The notes under the pieces: generated by a model
Databases searched by the model: none
What the model was told of the DNA's origin: nothing
The model's input: only the letters and a program-made list of their open reading frames with translations
Assembly (NCBI GenBank): GCA_034660675.1
Contig: JAYEJT010000157.1
Location: 1-8,039, forward strand
DNA length: 8,039 nucleotides
Source: CG03 sp034660675
GTDB lineage: Bacteria > CG03
Direction: 5' to 3'
Made by a program: the position numbers and the translations under genes
Shown here: one piece after another, positions 7,537-8,039 of the stretch
Position numbering within the stretch: position 1 is the stretch's first letter
Layout: every line of letters starts with the position of its first letter

Positions 7537-7826
7537 CCCGTCACCGACCTGAGTTTTTTAAAAAGCGCAGAAACAGGAATCCCTTTTTTTCCTGATGCAA
7601 TTGATTTTTTTGCCTTTACAATTGTTTTGACAACTTTTTCATCAGACAATTCATCTAAAATTTCAACAATTTCCAGCAAATCGTCGTAGGGAACCAGCAC
7701 TTTTTTAGGCGCTGATCTGCTTGTTACCACCACCGAATCTTTCTTTTTCAAATAAAAAGAAAGATTTTTCCTGAACTCCCTGACGCCGGTGTGCTCCGCT
7801 CTTAAAAGCTGTATACTCGTATTCAT
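7533..7826 (-). CDS. Phd/YefM-family antitoxin
   Basis: This 97-residue antitoxin neutralises the toxin encoded next to it and, with it, represses their shared promoter. Residues 11-55 match the Phd/YefM DNA-binding fold: EHTGVREFRKNLSFYLKKKD, then the strand VVVTSRSAPKKVLVPYDDLLEI. The tail from about 56 to 97 is charged and helical, as expected for the part that wraps the toxin. It ends with KGIPVSALFKKLRSV. The length is slightly above the usual 75-90 residues. The ATG at 7826 has GGAGG 6 nt upstream. The gene is AT-rich: bases 7621-7680 contain 16 G or C of 60, against 34 of 60 at 6061-6120 inside the NAD(P)HX repair gene. This is consistent with separate acquisition of the toxin-antitoxin pair. 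Confidence 0.88.
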   Translation of the reverse strand: MNTSIQLLRAEHTGVREFRKNLSFYLKKKDSVVVTSRSAPKKVLVPYDDLLEIVEILDELSDEKVVKTIVKAKKSIASGKKGIPVSALFKKLRSVTG

Positions 7827-7832
7827 AATTCA

Positions 7833-7837
7833 CCTCC
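7833..7837 (-). promoter_or_regulatory. Ribosome binding site of the antitoxin gene
   Basis: The minus strand reads GGGAGGTG here. The GGAGG core ends 6 nt before the ATG at 7826. It is a stronger site than the one seen before the toxin or the NAD(P)HX repair gene, which favours excess antitoxin. Confidence 0.8.
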
Positions 7838-7843
7838 CGCTAC

Positions 7844-7863
7844 GTGTAACCTTTTGTGTACAC
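7844..7863 (-). promoter_or_regulatory. Toxin-antitoxin operator with two TGTACA-type palindromes
   Basis: A perfect palindrome GTGTACAC (7856-7863) holds the core TGTACA (7857-7862). A second, degenerate core TGTAAC lies at 7845-7850 on the plus strand, 12 bp away centre to centre. It sits at and just downstream of the predicted transcription start (about 7860), ahead of the ribosome binding site. From established knowledge, the E. coli YefM-YoeB complex represses its operon through paired palindromes with TGTACA cores. The match in motif and family makes autoregulation here likely. Confidence 0.7.
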
Positions 7864-7866
7864 TAT

Positions 7867-7895
7867 ATTTTATCCGGAGAAAACAAGTTTGTCAA
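7867..7895 (-). promoter_or_regulatory. Strong sigma70-type promoter of the toxin-antitoxin / nnr / rlmN operon
   Basis: The minus strand shows a perfect -35 box TTGACA (7895-7890), a 17-bp spacer and the -10 box TAAAAT (7872-7867), which matches the consensus at 5 of 6 positions. Transcription would begin near 7860, inside the TGTACA operator, about 34 nt ahead of the antitoxin ATG. It is the only good promoter seen ahead of the four genes down to 4698. Confidence 0.75.
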
Positions 7896-8039
7896 GAACC
7901 GGAATTCGCTATCTCTGAACTGCGGCGCAAAAAGTACTGGATTGAGAGACACCTTACGATGCGTTTAAAAAGTTGGCTAGTGTTGCGTTAGAAACTTGAA
8001 ACCAAGAACACCGCCGGCAATCGTAAGCGCGAATTCAAC
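7896..8039. other. Right-edge segment without recognisable gene, carrying two inverted-repeat pairs
   Basis: No gene with a start and ribosome binding site was found here. One minus-strand frame is open from the window edge to a TAG at 7979-7977, giving 20 residues that include IAGGVLGFKFLTQH. This could be the tail of an upstream gene but is too short to judge. Two inverted pairs are present: GAATTCGC (7902-7909) with GCGAATTC (8029-8036), and CTTACGAT (7953-7960) with ATCGTAAG (8020-8027). They could mark a small non-coding element or be chance. Confidence 0.3.

Noticed and set aside
7842..7991. Plus-strand frame ending in a TAG at 7989-7991 (includes ELRRKKYWIERHLTMRLKSW)
   Set aside because: There is no start codon with a ribosome binding site, and it runs antisense through the toxin-antitoxin promoter. 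No family is recognised.
7970..8000. Possible integron attC-like site (GTTGGCT and GTTAGAA)
   Set aside because: Neither heptamer fits the GTTRRRY core, and no matching RYYYAAC partner or cassette structure was found.

Overview
All genes that can be supported in this window lie on the minus strand, so the biology reads from right to left. The outer-membrane factor and RND pump imply a Gram-negative (diderm) bacterium. Ile ATA and Arg AGA/AGG codons are common in several genes and base composition is mixed. This would fit an uncultured lineage of the Omnitrophota or Elusimicrobiota kind, but that is a weak inference and no gene here fixes the phylum.

Right-hand unit (about 7895 down to 4698). 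A sigma70-type promoter (TTGACA, 17-bp spacer, TAAAAT) overlaps a TGTACA-type palindromic operator and drives a Phd/YefM-like antitoxin gene. A RelE/ParE-superfamily toxin gene follows with a 4-bp overlap. A further 4-bp overlap leads into a full-length two-domain NAD(P)HX repair enzyme (epimerase plus dehydratase, YjeF/Nnr family), and after 26 bp comes rlmN, the radical-SAM 23S rRNA/tRNA adenine-C2 methyltransferase. The spacing implies one transcript, so a toxin-antitoxin pair sits at the head of a housekeeping operon.

Left-hand unit (about 4628 down to 1, running off the window). A second promoter with a perfect TTGACA -35 box precedes a PadR-family regulator. Then come a TolC-like outer-membrane factor and an RND inner-membrane pump, joined by two ATGA overlaps. 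The pump is cut by the window edge after 854 codons. No periplasmic adaptor gene is present in the window. An imperfect palindrome over the predicted transcription start is a candidate PadR operator, which suggests an autoregulated, drug- or metabolite-responsive efflux operon.

The two units are separated by about 150 bp holding the efflux promoter and two short palindromes that may be a mobile-element remnant. The last 140 bp at the right edge contain no recognisable gene but carry two nested short inverted-repeat pairs. No RNA genes, CRISPR arrays, complete insertion sequences or convincing intrinsic terminators were seen. No clearly new system stands out. The most interesting point is the coupling of the toxin-antitoxin promoter to NAD(P)HX repair and rlmN.
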